Origin: an uncultured Lachnospiraceae bacterium
GTDB taxonomy: Bacteria; Bacillota; Clostridia; Lachnospirales; Lachnospiraceae
Direction of reading: 5' to 3'
Length of the DNA: 64,000 nt
Assembly: GCA_947382625.1 (NCBI GenBank)
Contig: CANDAG010000014.1
Span: 22,233 to 86,232 of the forward strand
Position 1 is the first letter of the stretch; each line of letters begins with the position of its first letter. The notes under the pieces were generated by a model, which ran no database searches, was not told the DNA's origin, and was given only the letters and a program-made list of their open reading frames with translations. Of the stretch, positions 8,060-16,369 are shown one piece after another. The position numbers and the translations under genes are program-made.

Positions 8060-9235
8060 ATGGAAGATTTTACTAAACTGGACAGGCTTCTTGAAAGATT
8101 CGCACAAGAGACAGTTCCCTGCTGTGGTTGCGCAATTATGCGTGGAAATGAGATCCTTTATGAAGGGTATAAGGGATATGCAAACTTAGAACAAAAAATA
8201 CCATTAAATAAAAATCATATGTTTAGGCAGGCATCTACGACTAAGCTTTTTACCTATACAATTATGGGAATGCTGTTTGAAGAGGGAAAATTACTGTTTT
8301 CAGATCCTATCGGGGAATATCTTCCGGAATGGAAAAATACGATGAAATATGTACGCAAAGCAAATGGAGATTTTGAAGTTGTTCCTGCGAAGAATCCGAT
8401 TACAATCAAAGATGCAGCTTCAATGTCCTGTGGTCTGCCTTACTGTATGTTTCCGGATGAGAACGCAAAAATTCCGACTTTGGCAGACATGAGCAGGAGA
8501 ATCAAAAAGCTTTTAGAGGAAAAGGGAACCCCTGCGCTTCGCGATGAAGTGAGGGTGATGGCAGATGTGCCTGTTATGTTTGAGCCGGGTACACATTGGC
8601 TGTATGGTTTCGGAAGTGAGATAATCGGAGCGTTGGTAGAAGTGATTGAAGGTAAACCTCTGCGCAGGGTATTCGAGGATAGGTTGATAGTCCCATTGGG
8701 ACTGAAAAATACGGCTACCTATTGTACAGATGAAAATCGGGACAGGGTTTTGGGAAATTACCAAAAGCTGCCAGATGGTACGTTGCGTCCTTTTCCGGCA
8801 GGGAATAACAGTGATGTGAATCCGGAGATCAGTCCGGAGGGGGCAAGACCCAATCTGTTGAGTTCTCCTGCGGACTTTGCCGTTTTTATGCAAATGTTGG
8901 CAAATGGCGGAACCTGGAAAGGAGAGAGATTTTTGGGGAAAGGGACAGTGGAGATGATGACAGCAAACTGTCTGAATGTGGAACAACTCAGGGATTTTTC
9001 AGATACGTATTTAAATGGTTATGGCTATGGATTGGGTTTTCGTACATTGATCGATAAGGCAAAAGGCAGCCATAATGGAAATCTGGGAGCCTTTGGATGG
9101 ACGGGAGGAGGAGGAACATGGGCTGAAGCCGATCCGATAAGAAAAGTTTCTCTTGTATATATGCATAATATGTTTCCGAATGAAGAGCTTTATCATCACC
9201 ATAGATTCAGGAATGTGGCATACGGATGCTTATAA
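8060..9235 (+). CDS. Beta-lactamase-fold serine hydrolase/esterase (class C type)
   Basis: A 391-residue protein of the beta-lactamase-related family, which holds esterases (EstB type), D-aminopeptidases and transesterases more often than true beta-lactamases. The catalytic S-x-x-K is Ser59-Thr-Thr-Lys62 (RQASTTKLF); the tyrosine motif is probably HWLYGFGSE near 182. The late glycine-rich stretch GAFGWTGGGGTWAEADP corresponds to the third active-site element. No signal peptide is present, which argues against peptidoglycan or antibiotic substrates. It is 38 bases behind the PHB-depolymerase-like esterase and probably in its operon; a role in removing ester groups from imported compounds fits the context but is inference. 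Confidence 0.82.
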   Translation: MEDFTKLDRLLERFAQETVPCCGCAIMRGNEILYEGYKGYANLEQKIPLNKNHMFRQASTTKLFTYTIMGMLFEEGKLLFSDPIGEYLPEWKNTMKYVRKANGDFEVVPAKNPITIKDAASMSCGLPYCMFPDENAKIPTLADMSRRIKKLLEEKGTPALRDEVRVMADVPVMFEPGTHWLYGFGSEIIGALVEVIEGKPLRRVFEDRLIVPLGLKNTATYCTDENRDRVLGNYQKLPDGTLRPFPAGNNSDVNPEISPEGARPNLLSSPADFAVFMQMLANGGTWKGERFLGKGTVEMMTANCLNVEQLRDFSDTYLNGYGYGLGFRTLIDKAKGSHNGNLGAFGWTGGGGTWAEADPIRKVSLVYMHNMFPNEELYHHHRFRNVAYGCL

Positions 9236-9249
9236 AAATTTCATAATAG

Positions 9250-9279
9250 TTGTCAGCCAATAGAAATCCGTGATAAAAT
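9250..9279 (+). promoter_or_regulatory. Putative promoter of the GRAM-domain gene
   Basis: TTGTCA (9250-9255) and TAAAAT (9274-9279) with an 18-base spacer, 48 bases before the gene start. Confidence 0.4.
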
Positions 9280-9327
9280 AATATGGCTTCATAAGTTATT
9301 TGATCAAAAAATGTGGAGGAAATATTC

Positions 9328-9669
9328 ATGGCAAAGCAAGTATTTGAGGCACGTGCAAATGAGACTGTGTTTGCGGAAAAGGTATCGGCAGATACATGGA
9401 AGTGGCCAGGGCAGACAATAAGTAGTCAGATATCCGGTAAAATATACTTTACGGATCAAAGAATCGTATTTCTGGCCTCCGGACTGATCGGAACGGCAAG
9501 TGCGAGCTGGGAAATTGAGATGAAGGATATTCAATCGGTTAAGAGCTGCCTGACGCCCCCTTTCTTTCCTTTTGGTATCTTTATTACGATGAAAGATGGA
9601 GGTAAGTACAAAATTGCAATGATAAAGCGCGGCAAATATCTTGATTGGATTTCGCAGCATATTTCCTGA
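9328..9669 (+). CDS. GRAM/PH-like domain protein
   Basis: A 113-residue single-domain protein. The pattern KIYFTDQRIVFLASG followed by ASWEIEMKDIQSV and ITMKDGGKYKIAM is that of bacterial GRAM/PH-like domains (beta strands ending in a C-terminal helix). The ATG at 9328 was chosen because GGAGGA sits seven bases before it; the in-frame GTG at 9313 overlaps that site. Such proteins are thought to bind lipids or stress signals; no function is known for this one. The following dehydrogenase gene begins 77 bases after its stop. Confidence 0.7.
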   Translation: MAKQVFEARANETVFAEKVSADTWKWPGQTISSQISGKIYFTDQRIVFLASGLIGTASASWEIEMKDIQSVKSCLTPPFFPFGIFITMKDGGKYKIAMIKRGKYLDWISQHIS

Positions 9670-9746
9670 AATCATGGAACCATAAATCATACATTTTGGC
9701 TGACAAAACAATGGTGGCAAAAAAGAAAGAAATTGAGGAAATCCTT

Positions 9747-11117
9747 ATGCAAAGCCGATCGATCGATCCCTATTTAAACAGCAGCTTTGAATGCAGCTGC
9801 GGGCGGACACATAAATCCCTGTTCGCACATTATATTTTTGAACCGGAGGCTATCAGGAAGCTGCCGGATCTTCTGAAAAGGTTAGGGTATACAAGACCCT
9901 ATCTGATCTCGGACACCCATACTCATGAGATTGCAGGAATCAAAGCGGAGGAGGTACTGCAAAGGGCAGAGATCCGCTTCACCTCCCATGTGCTGCAAAG
10001 TCCGGAAAACGGAGATATAGCGGCAGATGAGTACGCACTTGGCAGCATTGCCATGGCAAATGATAAAGAAGCGGATATTATCATCTCTATAGGTACCGGT
10101 ACGATCAATGACCTTGGCCGTTATTTCAGTTATATTACAGGCAGGCCTTTTTTGCTGATCGCCACGGCGCCTTCTATGGACGGGCTTGTAAGCGGCGTAG
10201 CGCCGCTGATCTTTCATAATATGAAGATCACCTTCCCTGCACAGGAGCCTTTGGCTCTTATCTGTGATCCGGAGATCATGGCGGCGGCTCCTCTTAAAAT
10301 GCTGGCGGCAGGGGCAGCGGATATCCTTGGAAAATATAACTGCCTTCTTGACTGGAAGCTTTCCCATATCGTGAACAACGAGTACTACTGTGATACCATT
10401 GCCGGTATTATGCGCAGGGCGGTAGACCAGACAATGGAAAGTACAAAGGGACTTGCATCCCATGACAAAGAAGCTGTTTCCGTGCTTACGGAGGCGCTGG
10501 TGCTTTCCGGTATTGCCATGGATTTTTCCGAAAATTCACGTCCGGCCTCCGGAGCGGAGCACCATCAGTCCCATTACTGGGAAATGCAGTTTCTATTTGA
10601 CGGTATCCCGGCGGTACTCCACGGGACTAAGGTTGGTATCGGCACAGTGCTGATGTTAGAACTCTATAACGCATTAGCAGAGATGGAAAAGCCGGACTTT
10701 GACAGGATACGCGGGGAAATTTCGTGTCGTCCTTCTTTGGAAGAATGGGAAAAAGAAATGCGCCGTTGTTATCGGGATGGCGCGGAAGGGATTATTGAGC
10801 TGGAGAAAAAATCCGGAAAGAATGAACCGGAGGGGCTGTTAAAACGGCTCTCTGTCATCGAAGAAAAGTGGGATGAAATTCGTTCTCTGGCCCAAACGGC
10901 TCCGAAAGCGTCCGAAATTTATCAAGTACTGGAGAAAATGGGCGCGGCAAAAATTCCTGCAGATGTCGGCATTCCGAGACAATATGTTTATGACAGTATC
11001 CGTTACGGAAAAGAGCTACGCGACCGCTATACCATTCTGCAGCTTATGTGGGATATCGGAGAACTGGACAAAGCCGCAGAAAAGCTTGTAGAAAAGTATT
11101 GTGATGAAAATGAATGA
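9747..11117 (+). CDS. araM: sn-Glycerol-1-phosphate dehydrogenase (AraM/EgsA family)
   Basis: A metal-dependent NAD(P)H dehydrogenase of the iron-alcohol-dehydrogenase/3-dehydroquinate-synthase fold that reduces dihydroxyacetone phosphate to sn-glycerol-1-phosphate in Bacillus. Evidence: IISIGTGTINDLGRY (nucleotide site), TAPSMDGLVSGVAPLI, metal ligands in ADILGKYNCLLDW and GAEHHQSHYWEM plus a later HGTKVGIGT. The frame is open back to an ATG at 9645, but the ATG at 9747 has a GAGGAAA ribosome binding site and gives a 456-residue protein starting just before the CSCGRTH motif. It overlaps the ribulokinase gene, as in arabinose operons where araM was named; why arabinose loci carry it is unclear. 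Confidence 0.88.
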   Translation: MQSRSIDPYLNSSFECSCGRTHKSLFAHYIFEPEAIRKLPDLLKRLGYTRPYLISDTHTHEIAGIKAEEVLQRAEIRFTSHVLQSPENGDIAADEYALGSIAMANDKEADIIISIGTGTINDLGRYFSYITGRPFLLIATAPSMDGLVSGVAPLIFHNMKITFPAQEPLALICDPEIMAAAPLKMLAAGAADILGKYNCLLDWKLSHIVNNEYYCDTIAGIMRRAVDQTMESTKGLASHDKEAVSVLTEALVLSGIAMDFSENSRPASGAEHHQSHYWEMQFLFDGIPAVLHGTKVGIGTVLMLELYNALAEMEKPDFDRIRGEISCRPSLEEWEKEMRRCYRDGAEGIIELEKKSGKNEPEGLLKRLSVIEEKWDEIRSLAQTAPKASEIYQVLEKMGAAKIPADVGIPRQYVYDSIRYGKELRDRYTILQLMWDIGELDKAAEKLVEKYCDENE

Positions 11118-12759
11118 TAAATATGTAATCGGGCTGGATTACGGCACTCTCTCGGCAAGAGCGGTTTTGGTTTCTGTATGCGGCGAAGTGATTGCGGAAA
11201 GTGTCTATCCATATCCTCATGAAATACGCAGAGTGATGCCGGGGACAGAAAAGAAGCTCCCTACAGATTTTGCACTTCAGGAAATAGATGATTATGTGGA
11301 GGCGATGTTTTTTACGATCCGTGAAGCGGTAGAAAGATCCGGGTGCCGGGCGGAGGATATCATTGGCATCGGGATCGACGCCACATCCTCCACCTTTTTG
11401 CCCCTTTTGGATCAGGGCAGGCCGCTTTGCAAGACAGAGCAGTTCCAGGCAGAGCCCCATGCACAGCTAAAGCTCTGGAAGCATCATGGCGCCCAGGAGG
11501 AGGCAGACTGTATCACAGAGCTTGCCGCCATGCGGAACGAAAAATTTCTTACGCGCTGCGGCGGAAGGGTAAATGCAGAGTGGATGCTGCCGAAGCTTTT
11601 GGAGATCATCCGAAAAGCGCCGGATGTATATGAAGCAACAGACAATTTCATGGAGGTAAGCGATTATCTGGTCTATCTGCTGACAGGAGAGACCACGCGT
11701 TGTATGTGTCACGCAGGCTACAAGCTTCTGTGGAATGAGGAGGATGGTTATCCTTCAGAGGAGTTCTTAAAGGAGCTTCATCCCGGTCTTTCTTCCCTGA
11801 AAACGAAGCTGAAGGGAAGAGAAGTACAGGTTGGGGAATGCGCCGGAGGACTGACGGAGGATGCGGCTGCAAGATTGGGGCTGAAAGCGGGAACAGCAGT
11901 GGCGGCGTCCATGATCGACGCCCATGTGGCGGTGCCCTCGGCAGGGATCGACGGCCCAGACAAAGCGTTGATGATCCTCGGAACCTCCTGCTGCATGCTG
12001 CTCTGCTCTGAAAAGCTTTCCTATATAAAAGGGATTTCCGGCTGCGTCAAAAATGCGGTGCTTCCGGGGCTCTATGCCTATGAGGCAGGACAAAGCGCTG
12101 TGGGCGATATGTTTGACTGGTTTGTAAAAAATTGTGTGCCGGGCAGCTATGAAAGAGAGGCTTCAGAAAAGGGCATCTCAGTCCATACTCTGCTCAGTGA
12201 AAAGGCGGCAGAGCTCGCTCCCGGAGAGAGCGGTCTGATCGCGCTGGACTGGTGGAATGGTAACCGTTCCTGCCTTGCAGACGCCAATCTTTCGGGAATG
12301 ATATTGGGACTGTCGCTTCGGACGAAACCGGAGGAAATTTACCGGACGCTTCTGGAGGCAGCAGCCTTTGGGATGCGTGCCATTTTTGAGGAATTTGAAA
12401 AGGGTGGTATCACAGCAAAGGAGCTGTATGCCTGCGGAGGCATTGTGTCTAAGAATCCATTTATGATGCAGATTTATGCGGATGTGCTGGGAAAGACAAT
12501 TTACACCTCTTCCACGCAGCAGGGCTCGGCGTTTGGCGCTTCTGTCTATGCAGCGGTGGCAGCAGGTACGGCCGCAGGCGGATATGGGTCTGTAAACGAG
12601 GCGGCAAGAGCAATGGGAAAGGTGGGAGATCAGAGATATGAGCCGATTTCCCGGAATGTGGAAGCTTACCGTAGGCTTTATGGGGAATATAAAAGGCTTC
12701 ATGACTATTTCGGTGCGGGAGGTAATGAAGTGATGCATCGGATGAAAGAAAAATGCTGA
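11104..12759 (+). CDS. araB: Ribulokinase (FGGY kinase)
   Basis: A 551-residue FGGY-family carbohydrate kinase. The N-terminus YVIGLDYGTLSARAVLV carries the ATPase-fold signature, followed by GIGIDATSSTFLPL and the long insertion typical of ribulokinases; the second domain has IALDWWNGNRS and ELYACGGIVSKNPFMMQIYADVLG. It phosphorylates L-ribulose in L-arabinose use. GTG 11101, ATG 11104 and ATG 11110 are all possible starts; 11104 is used here. It overlaps araM by 14 bases, so the two are coupled. No L-arabinose isomerase or ribulose-phosphate epimerase is in the window, so they must be elsewhere or another pathway is served. Confidence 0.88.
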   Translation: MKMNDKYVIGLDYGTLSARAVLVSVCGEVIAESVYPYPHEIRRVMPGTEKKLPTDFALQEIDDYVEAMFFTIREAVERSGCRAEDIIGIGIDATSSTFLPLLDQGRPLCKTEQFQAEPHAQLKLWKHHGAQEEADCITELAAMRNEKFLTRCGGRVNAEWMLPKLLEIIRKAPDVYEATDNFMEVSDYLVYLLTGETTRCMCHAGYKLLWNEEDGYPSEEFLKELHPGLSSLKTKLKGREVQVGECAGGLTEDAAARLGLKAGTAVAASMIDAHVAVPSAGIDGPDKALMILGTSCCMLLCSEKLSYIKGISGCVKNAVLPGLYAYEAGQSAVGDMFDWFVKNCVPGSYEREASEKGISVHTLLSEKAAELAPGESGLIALDWWNGNRSCLADANLSGMILGLSLRTKPEEIYRTLLEAAAFGMRAIFEEFEKGGITAKELYACGGIVSKNPFMMQIYADVLGKTIYTSSTQQGSAFGASVYAAVAAGTAAGGYGSVNEAARAMGKVGDQRYEPISRNVEAYRRLYGEYKRLHDYFGAGGNEVMHRMKEKC

Positions 12760-12764
12760 TTTCC

Positions 12765-13164
12765 TTAATAACAGAATAAAGTAAATGTGAAAGACAGATA
12801 CAAGTTTGATAACAGCGGTTTTGAGGTAATGATCAAAGCCGCTGTTATCAAACAGTTCCTGTCAGGCAAATTTTTTAGTCTGTATTCTGGCTTTCTGCCA
12901 TAGACAGATATCCAGACGGTTTTATTCTCATTGGTGCGTTCTTCTTTCGCCTCGTACCATATAGGGTGAAATGTTTTTATAATGTAATCAGATAAGATAT
13001 ATAATTTGTCCAATGACATTTTATCGTTCTCAACATTAATATCAAGATCGTTCCACGCCATCATATCCATGCGATAACTTCCGATGATGTGTGGACGGCC
13101 GTATTCCTTCAGTTTTTCCAATAAGCCACATTGATGCAAAGTCAGCCTGCTCTTTTCGCGTCAT
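12765..13164 (-). pseudogene. Broken nucleotidyltransferase-fold gene (frameshift and lost C-terminus)
   Basis: Two pieces in different frames on the minus strand. The first starts at ATG 13164, after a GGAGGAGT ribosome binding site, and reads MTRKEQADFAS before leaving frame; the second, open from about 13139 to 12765, reads HQCGLLEKLKEYGRPHIIGS and then RMDMMAWNDLDINVEN, the GS-x9-D-x-D signature of nucleotidyltransferases. The junction looks like loss of one copy of a short GCATCAAT repeat. After about residue 75 the reading no longer looks like a family sequence and includes an inverted repeat (12804-12853). A conserved DNA-encoded fold gene that has decayed is the best reading; a short functional protein is unlikely. 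Confidence 0.6.
12804..12853. repeat. 50-nt hairpin: 15-bp perfect inverted repeat with nested extension
   Basis: GTTTGATAACAGCGG (12804-12818) pairs perfectly with 12839-12853; one G-T pair and five more base pairs (12820-12824 with 12833-12837) extend the stem around an 8-nt loop. There is no T-run after it on either strand, so it is not a standard terminator. It lies in the decayed 3' part of the nucleotidyltransferase remnant. Confidence 0.75.
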
Positions 13165-13287
13165 ACCATTACTCCTCCACAAAATTTCAATTTGTTAGTA
13201 CAATTATAACCTGTCTTTCACGAACACACAATTTCGAAAAGGAAGAAAAACTATTATTAAGATGGATAGAATCCCATGAGAAGTTAC

Positions 13288-13316
13288 TTGACTTATAATA
13301 CTACAAATGTAATAAT
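13288..13316 (+). promoter_or_regulatory. Promoter of the duplicated-domain lipoprotein
   Basis: TTGACT (13288-13293) and AATAAT (13311-13316) with a 17-base spacer. It overlaps the first of two BlaI/CopY-like operators. Confidence 0.55.
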
Positions 13317-13345
13317 ATTTGATATTACACTTGTAGTATTATAAG
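13292..13345. promoter_or_regulatory. Paired BlaI/MecI/CopY-like operators in a 54-bp palindrome
   Basis: Two perfect TACA-NN-TGTA boxes, TACAAATGTA at 13302-13311 and TACACTTGTA at 13326-13335, centred 24 bases apart, each in the AT-rich extended context (ATACTACA.., ..TGTAGTAT) of BlaI/MecI operators. Together they form an interrupted palindrome: 15 bp CTTATAATACTACAA with its complement, a mismatch, then 7 more pairs. They cover the promoter of the following lipoprotein gene. Confidence 0.65.
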
Positions 13346-13384
13346 CCAAATATTTTACGATTTAAAATATTATCTGGAGGGATT

Positions 13385-15667
13385 ATGAAAAATAAAGCAA
13401 AAAAATATCTGTTAATGATGATAAGCATTCTGATTTTCACATCGACAGGATGCAATAATGAGTCTCAGAAAACACCGGATTTACCAAAAACAGAAAATAC
13501 CATAGAACAATACCCTGAATACCCTGGAGATGAGGGCGTGTTTTCCGAAGCAGACCACATAGCGGCTCTTTATCAGGACATTCTTGATCAGGCAGCAGAG
13601 GCAGGTGCAATGGGCAATTTGGAAACAATGCATAGGATCATTAAAAGGCTTGGAGAAAACGGATACATTGCAGTGGATGAGAAAAACCAGGTCAATATGG
13701 AGGGATTAGAGCAGGTGATGCAGTTTTGCAGATCAGTAGAAGAAAAAGAGCAGGCGGAGCTGACGGTCATAGCTGTTGCCTGGTCAGGTGGATTTACAAA
13801 ATACGACTTGAAAACCACAGACGGAAGGGTAGATGTTATCAGAGGATATTATCAGAATATAAATGGAGAACTGAAAAATATGAGTACGGTCAGTTACCCT
13901 GCGGAAGAATGGCAATATACAAAGGAGGGCTATCTGTTGTTTGAGGGCAGCTACTATTCCGAAAGCTATTATACCCTTTCTCTAAGCGACATGACAGAGC
14001 ATGTTGCTCTGAGAGTGGAGCCATTAGACGAAAAATGCAGGGAATTGAACCGGCAATATATAATGCCCATTGGTTACAGCAACAATAATATGTTCCTTAC
14101 AAAATGGAGTGAGGAGGAATTTGGAGAGCTGGATTTTTATGATCTGTTTGACAAATTTTATCCGATTGTATACGAAGAGGCGATTCCTTATACAGCGGCT
14201 GAAAATGCAGGGATTGGGACAATTTATCGGGTGCCTGCCGATATATTTGAGGGCGCTGTCAGGGAGTTTATAGCAATAGACGCTCAGAAATTGCAGCAAA
14301 GGACAGTCTATTATCCGGAGGATCTATCCTATGAGTATAAGCCCAGAGGATTTTATGAGAATGGATATTCAGATACTCCTTATCCGGAGGTGACAGACTA
14401 TACAGAGAATGGTGACGGAACATTGACACTTACTGTGAATGCCGTATTTCCGGAAGAAAACACATCCAGGGCATTTACACATGAAGTGGTGGTTCGTCCT
14501 CTCTATAACGGGCGTTTTCAGTATGTATCGAATCAGCCGGTTTTATTGGAGGATGTGGGGGAGTATGATGCATGGTGGTATTCGGAAAGACTGACGCAGG
14601 AGCAATGGAAAGAGATATATGGAGGACAGGAAAAGGGATTGTCCCTGTATTTTTCTCAGGAGGCAGAAAGCCTGATCAGTGAAAATGAGAAAGCAGAGCT
14701 TAAAAATATGGCATTAAAGGCGGCGGAAGAAGTAAAAGAAGTATATAAGGACGCAGAGACGTCAGAAGGACCTGATGCCGGTAAGGTCAGGGATTTTTCG
14801 AGAGAGCAGCAGATGAAAGCAGTCGCATTGCTGGGTGAAGCCGGATATACAAGCGTTGCTGATCATATCAATATGGAAAACTATGATGCGGTAGAGGAGT
14901 TCTATTCCGCTTATCTGGAAGAGAGAAATGCTATGGTCACCATATTTCATATCACTTCAGATGGACTTATAAGAGTATATACCTTTATATACAGAGAAGA
15001 CAGACTACAGGCCTATTATGTTGAGGTCGGATGGAGGGAAGGAGGAACACCGGAGATTACGTCTACTCTGGTCAGCGACATTGCGGAAATAAAGCTGACG
15101 GAAAAAGGATATTTTATTTACGCTTACAAAGCATTAGTCCATCACTCAAGCCTGCGTCAATATTGGAGGATAAAGCCGCTTTCGGAGGAATGCAGGAAAT
15201 TGACCAGGAAATATATTTCCGGTCTGAGTTACATGAACTACAATATGCTTGTGACTAACTGGAGCAGCGGCAATGCAGAAGATATTTTGATGCCGTGTAT
15301 GTTTGAGGATATTTACCGTATTGATACGGGAGAAGGCTTACATGTGGAAAATGATGAGATACCTGCTGAAGTTTATGAGAGGATAATGACCACATATTTC
15401 CCGGTGACGAGAGAGCAGGTAAGAGCAAAGTGCGGATATGATGCAGAGAAAGACAGCTACCCCTACGAAATGATTGTTTCCAGTCCCTGTCCGCCTTTTG
15501 GGGAAGTGGTCGATTATACGGAGAATCCGGACGGCACTCTGACGCTCTTTGTAGATGGGGTATGGCCGGATTATAATACTGACTGTGCGTTTAAAAATGA
15601 GATTGTTGTGGAATGCTTTGAGGATGGAAGCTTTCGGTATCTGGCTAATTTCATACACGCCATATAA
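13385..15667 (+). CDS. Lipoprotein with two tandem copies of an uncharacterised domain
   Basis: A 760-residue secreted lipoprotein: Lys-rich start, hydrophobic core and lipobox TSTGC near residue 23. The mature protein is a duplication. Unit 1 (about 55-395) ends VTDYTENGDGTLTLTVNAVF..FTHEVVVRPLYNGRFQYVSN; unit 2 (about 435-760) ends VVDYTENPDGTLTLFVDGVW..FKNEIVVECFEDGSFRYLAN. Matching blocks also occur earlier (CRELNRQYIMPIGYSNNNM and CRKLTRKYISGLSYMNYNM; YYTLSLSD-like segments). I do not recognise a biochemical function; similar cell-surface lipoproteins of Lachnospiraceae carry an uncharacterised DUF. RBS CTGGAGGGATT. Probably controlled by the BlaI/CopY-like operators upstream. The frame reopens after the stop for 45 codons (see next entry). 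Confidence 0.8.
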   Translation: MKNKAKKYLLMMISILIFTSTGCNNESQKTPDLPKTENTIEQYPEYPGDEGVFSEADHIAALYQDILDQAAEAGAMGNLETMHRIIKRLGENGYIAVDEKNQVNMEGLEQVMQFCRSVEEKEQAELTVIAVAWSGGFTKYDLKTTDGRVDVIRGYYQNINGELKNMSTVSYPAEEWQYTKEGYLLFEGSYYSESYYTLSLSDMTEHVALRVEPLDEKCRELNRQYIMPIGYSNNNMFLTKWSEEEFGELDFYDLFDKFYPIVYEEAIPYTAAENAGIGTIYRVPADIFEGAVREFIAIDAQKLQQRTVYYPEDLSYEYKPRGFYENGYSDTPYPEVTDYTENGDGTLTLTVNAVFPEENTSRAFTHEVVVRPLYNGRFQYVSNQPVLLEDVGEYDAWWYSERLTQEQWKEIYGGQEKGLSLYFSQEAESLISENEKAELKNMALKAAEEVKEVYKDAETSEGPDAGKVRDFSREQQMKAVALLGEAGYTSVADHINMENYDAVEEFYSAYLEERNAMVTIFHITSDGLIRVYTFIYREDRLQAYYVEVGWREGGTPEITSTLVSDIAEIKLTEKGYFIYAYKALVHHSSLRQYWRIKPLSEECRKLTRKYISGLSYMNYNMLVTNWSSGNAEDILMPCMFEDIYRIDTGEGLHVENDEIPAEVYERIMTTYFPVTREQVRAKCGYDAEKDSYPYEMIVSSPCPPFGEVVDYTENPDGTLTLFVDGVWPDYNTDCAFKNEIVVECFEDGSFRYLANFIHAI

Positions 15668-15805
15668 AAAGGCATTGATCCCAGGCTGTATGTGAATTTG
15701 AAATATACGATTGTTAAATATTCAAAAATACAGAATTCCACCATCAAGGAATCAGATGCTGGAGTTTATGATTGGGAAAGCAATCCGTGGGTATGGGTGA
15801 TATAG
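15668..15805 (+). other. Open frame after the stop, possible gene fragment
   Basis: Directly after the lipoprotein stop codon the same frame stays open for 45 codons (start GIDPRLYVNLKYTIV, end DWESNPWVWVI) without an ATG or ribosome binding site. It may be the 3' end of a deleted or fused gene. Nothing further is seen from 15806 to 15940 apart from A+T-rich DNA. Confidence 0.3.
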
Positions 15806-15951
15806 ATAGGGATAAGAAAGAAATTGGTGAATATTTGAACATATACAGAATATGCATTAATATATTCTGTAATATGCAATATAATAAAGACAATTAAGGG
15901 AGATACATAAAACCCATAACAAATAACTGGGCGGCAGGGAAAGGAGAAAGT

Positions 15952-16092
15952 ATGGACGAGGAAATGAATGTAGGCGAGCTGCTTAAAGAGACAGCTGAAG
16001 AAAACCAGACAAGGAAAATACTCGAAATACTCAATGAGTGTAAAGATCTTGAAGAGGCTAAAGAAAAAGTAAGAGCCTTACTTAAAAAGTAA
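15952..16092 (+). CDS. Small acidic helical protein of unknown function (46 aa)
   Basis: An ATG at 15952 follows an excellent AAAGGAGAAAG site and encodes 46 residues, MDEEMNVGELLKETAEENQ then about 25 residues ending VRALLKK. It is predicted to be all-helical and highly charged. No function is recognised. A GC-rich hairpin (16109-16134) and a truncated ribbon-helix-helix frame follow. Coding is supported by the ribosome binding site only. Confidence 0.5.
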   Translation: MDEEMNVGELLKETAEENQTRKILEILNECKDLEEAKEKVRALLKK

Positions 16093-16108
16093 AGCGGAGA
16101 GATAGAAA

Positions 16109-16134
16109 GGGCGGTGGACTTGCCAAAGCCGCCC
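16109..16134 (+). other. GC-rich hairpin between small reading frames
   Basis: GGGCGG (16109-16114) pairs with CCGCCC (16129-16134), with GG/CC pairing inside. No U-tract follows, so an attenuator or relic is as likely as a terminator. Confidence 0.4.
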
Positions 16135-16186
16135 CAACTATTTAAAAGAATTATATATCATAAGGTAAGAGAAAGAAAGAGGCAAA

Positions 16187-16285
16187 ATGCAGAAAGAAGT
16201 TGTCAAGCAAAGGGCAAAGGCAGCAGGACAGAGTATAAGCGAGTATATTAATTCTGCGATTACAGAGAAGATGCCCAGAGAATAA
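16187..16285 (+). pseudogene. Truncated ribbon-helix-helix (Arc/MetJ-type) protein remnant
   Basis: A 32-codon frame whose product (KQRAKAAGQSISEYINSAI in its middle) matches the two-helix part of small ribbon-helix-helix DNA-binding proteins, as in antitoxins and plasmid regulators. The N-terminal beta strand that should contact DNA is missing, and a stop codon lies 21 bases upstream in frame. Most likely the 3' end of a deleted gene. Confidence 0.45.
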
Positions 16286-16369
16286 GACATCAGATTGTTT
16301 CATATCCTGAGGCTTTCTGATCACTCATTACCTGCTTCTGCCTGATTTGCAACAAGCATTTCACGGTTT

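Noticed and set aside
8060-9235. A beta-lactamase resistance gene
   Set aside because: It has the fold and the S-x-x-K but no signal peptide, and it sits with esterases of a carbohydrate locus.
12804-12853. The hairpin as an integron attC site, since its ends read GTTTGAT and ATCAAAC
   Set aside because: attC sites begin with RYYYAAC and end with GTTRRRY, the opposite order, and have two spaced boxes with extrahelical bases; this stem is perfect and no integrase is near.
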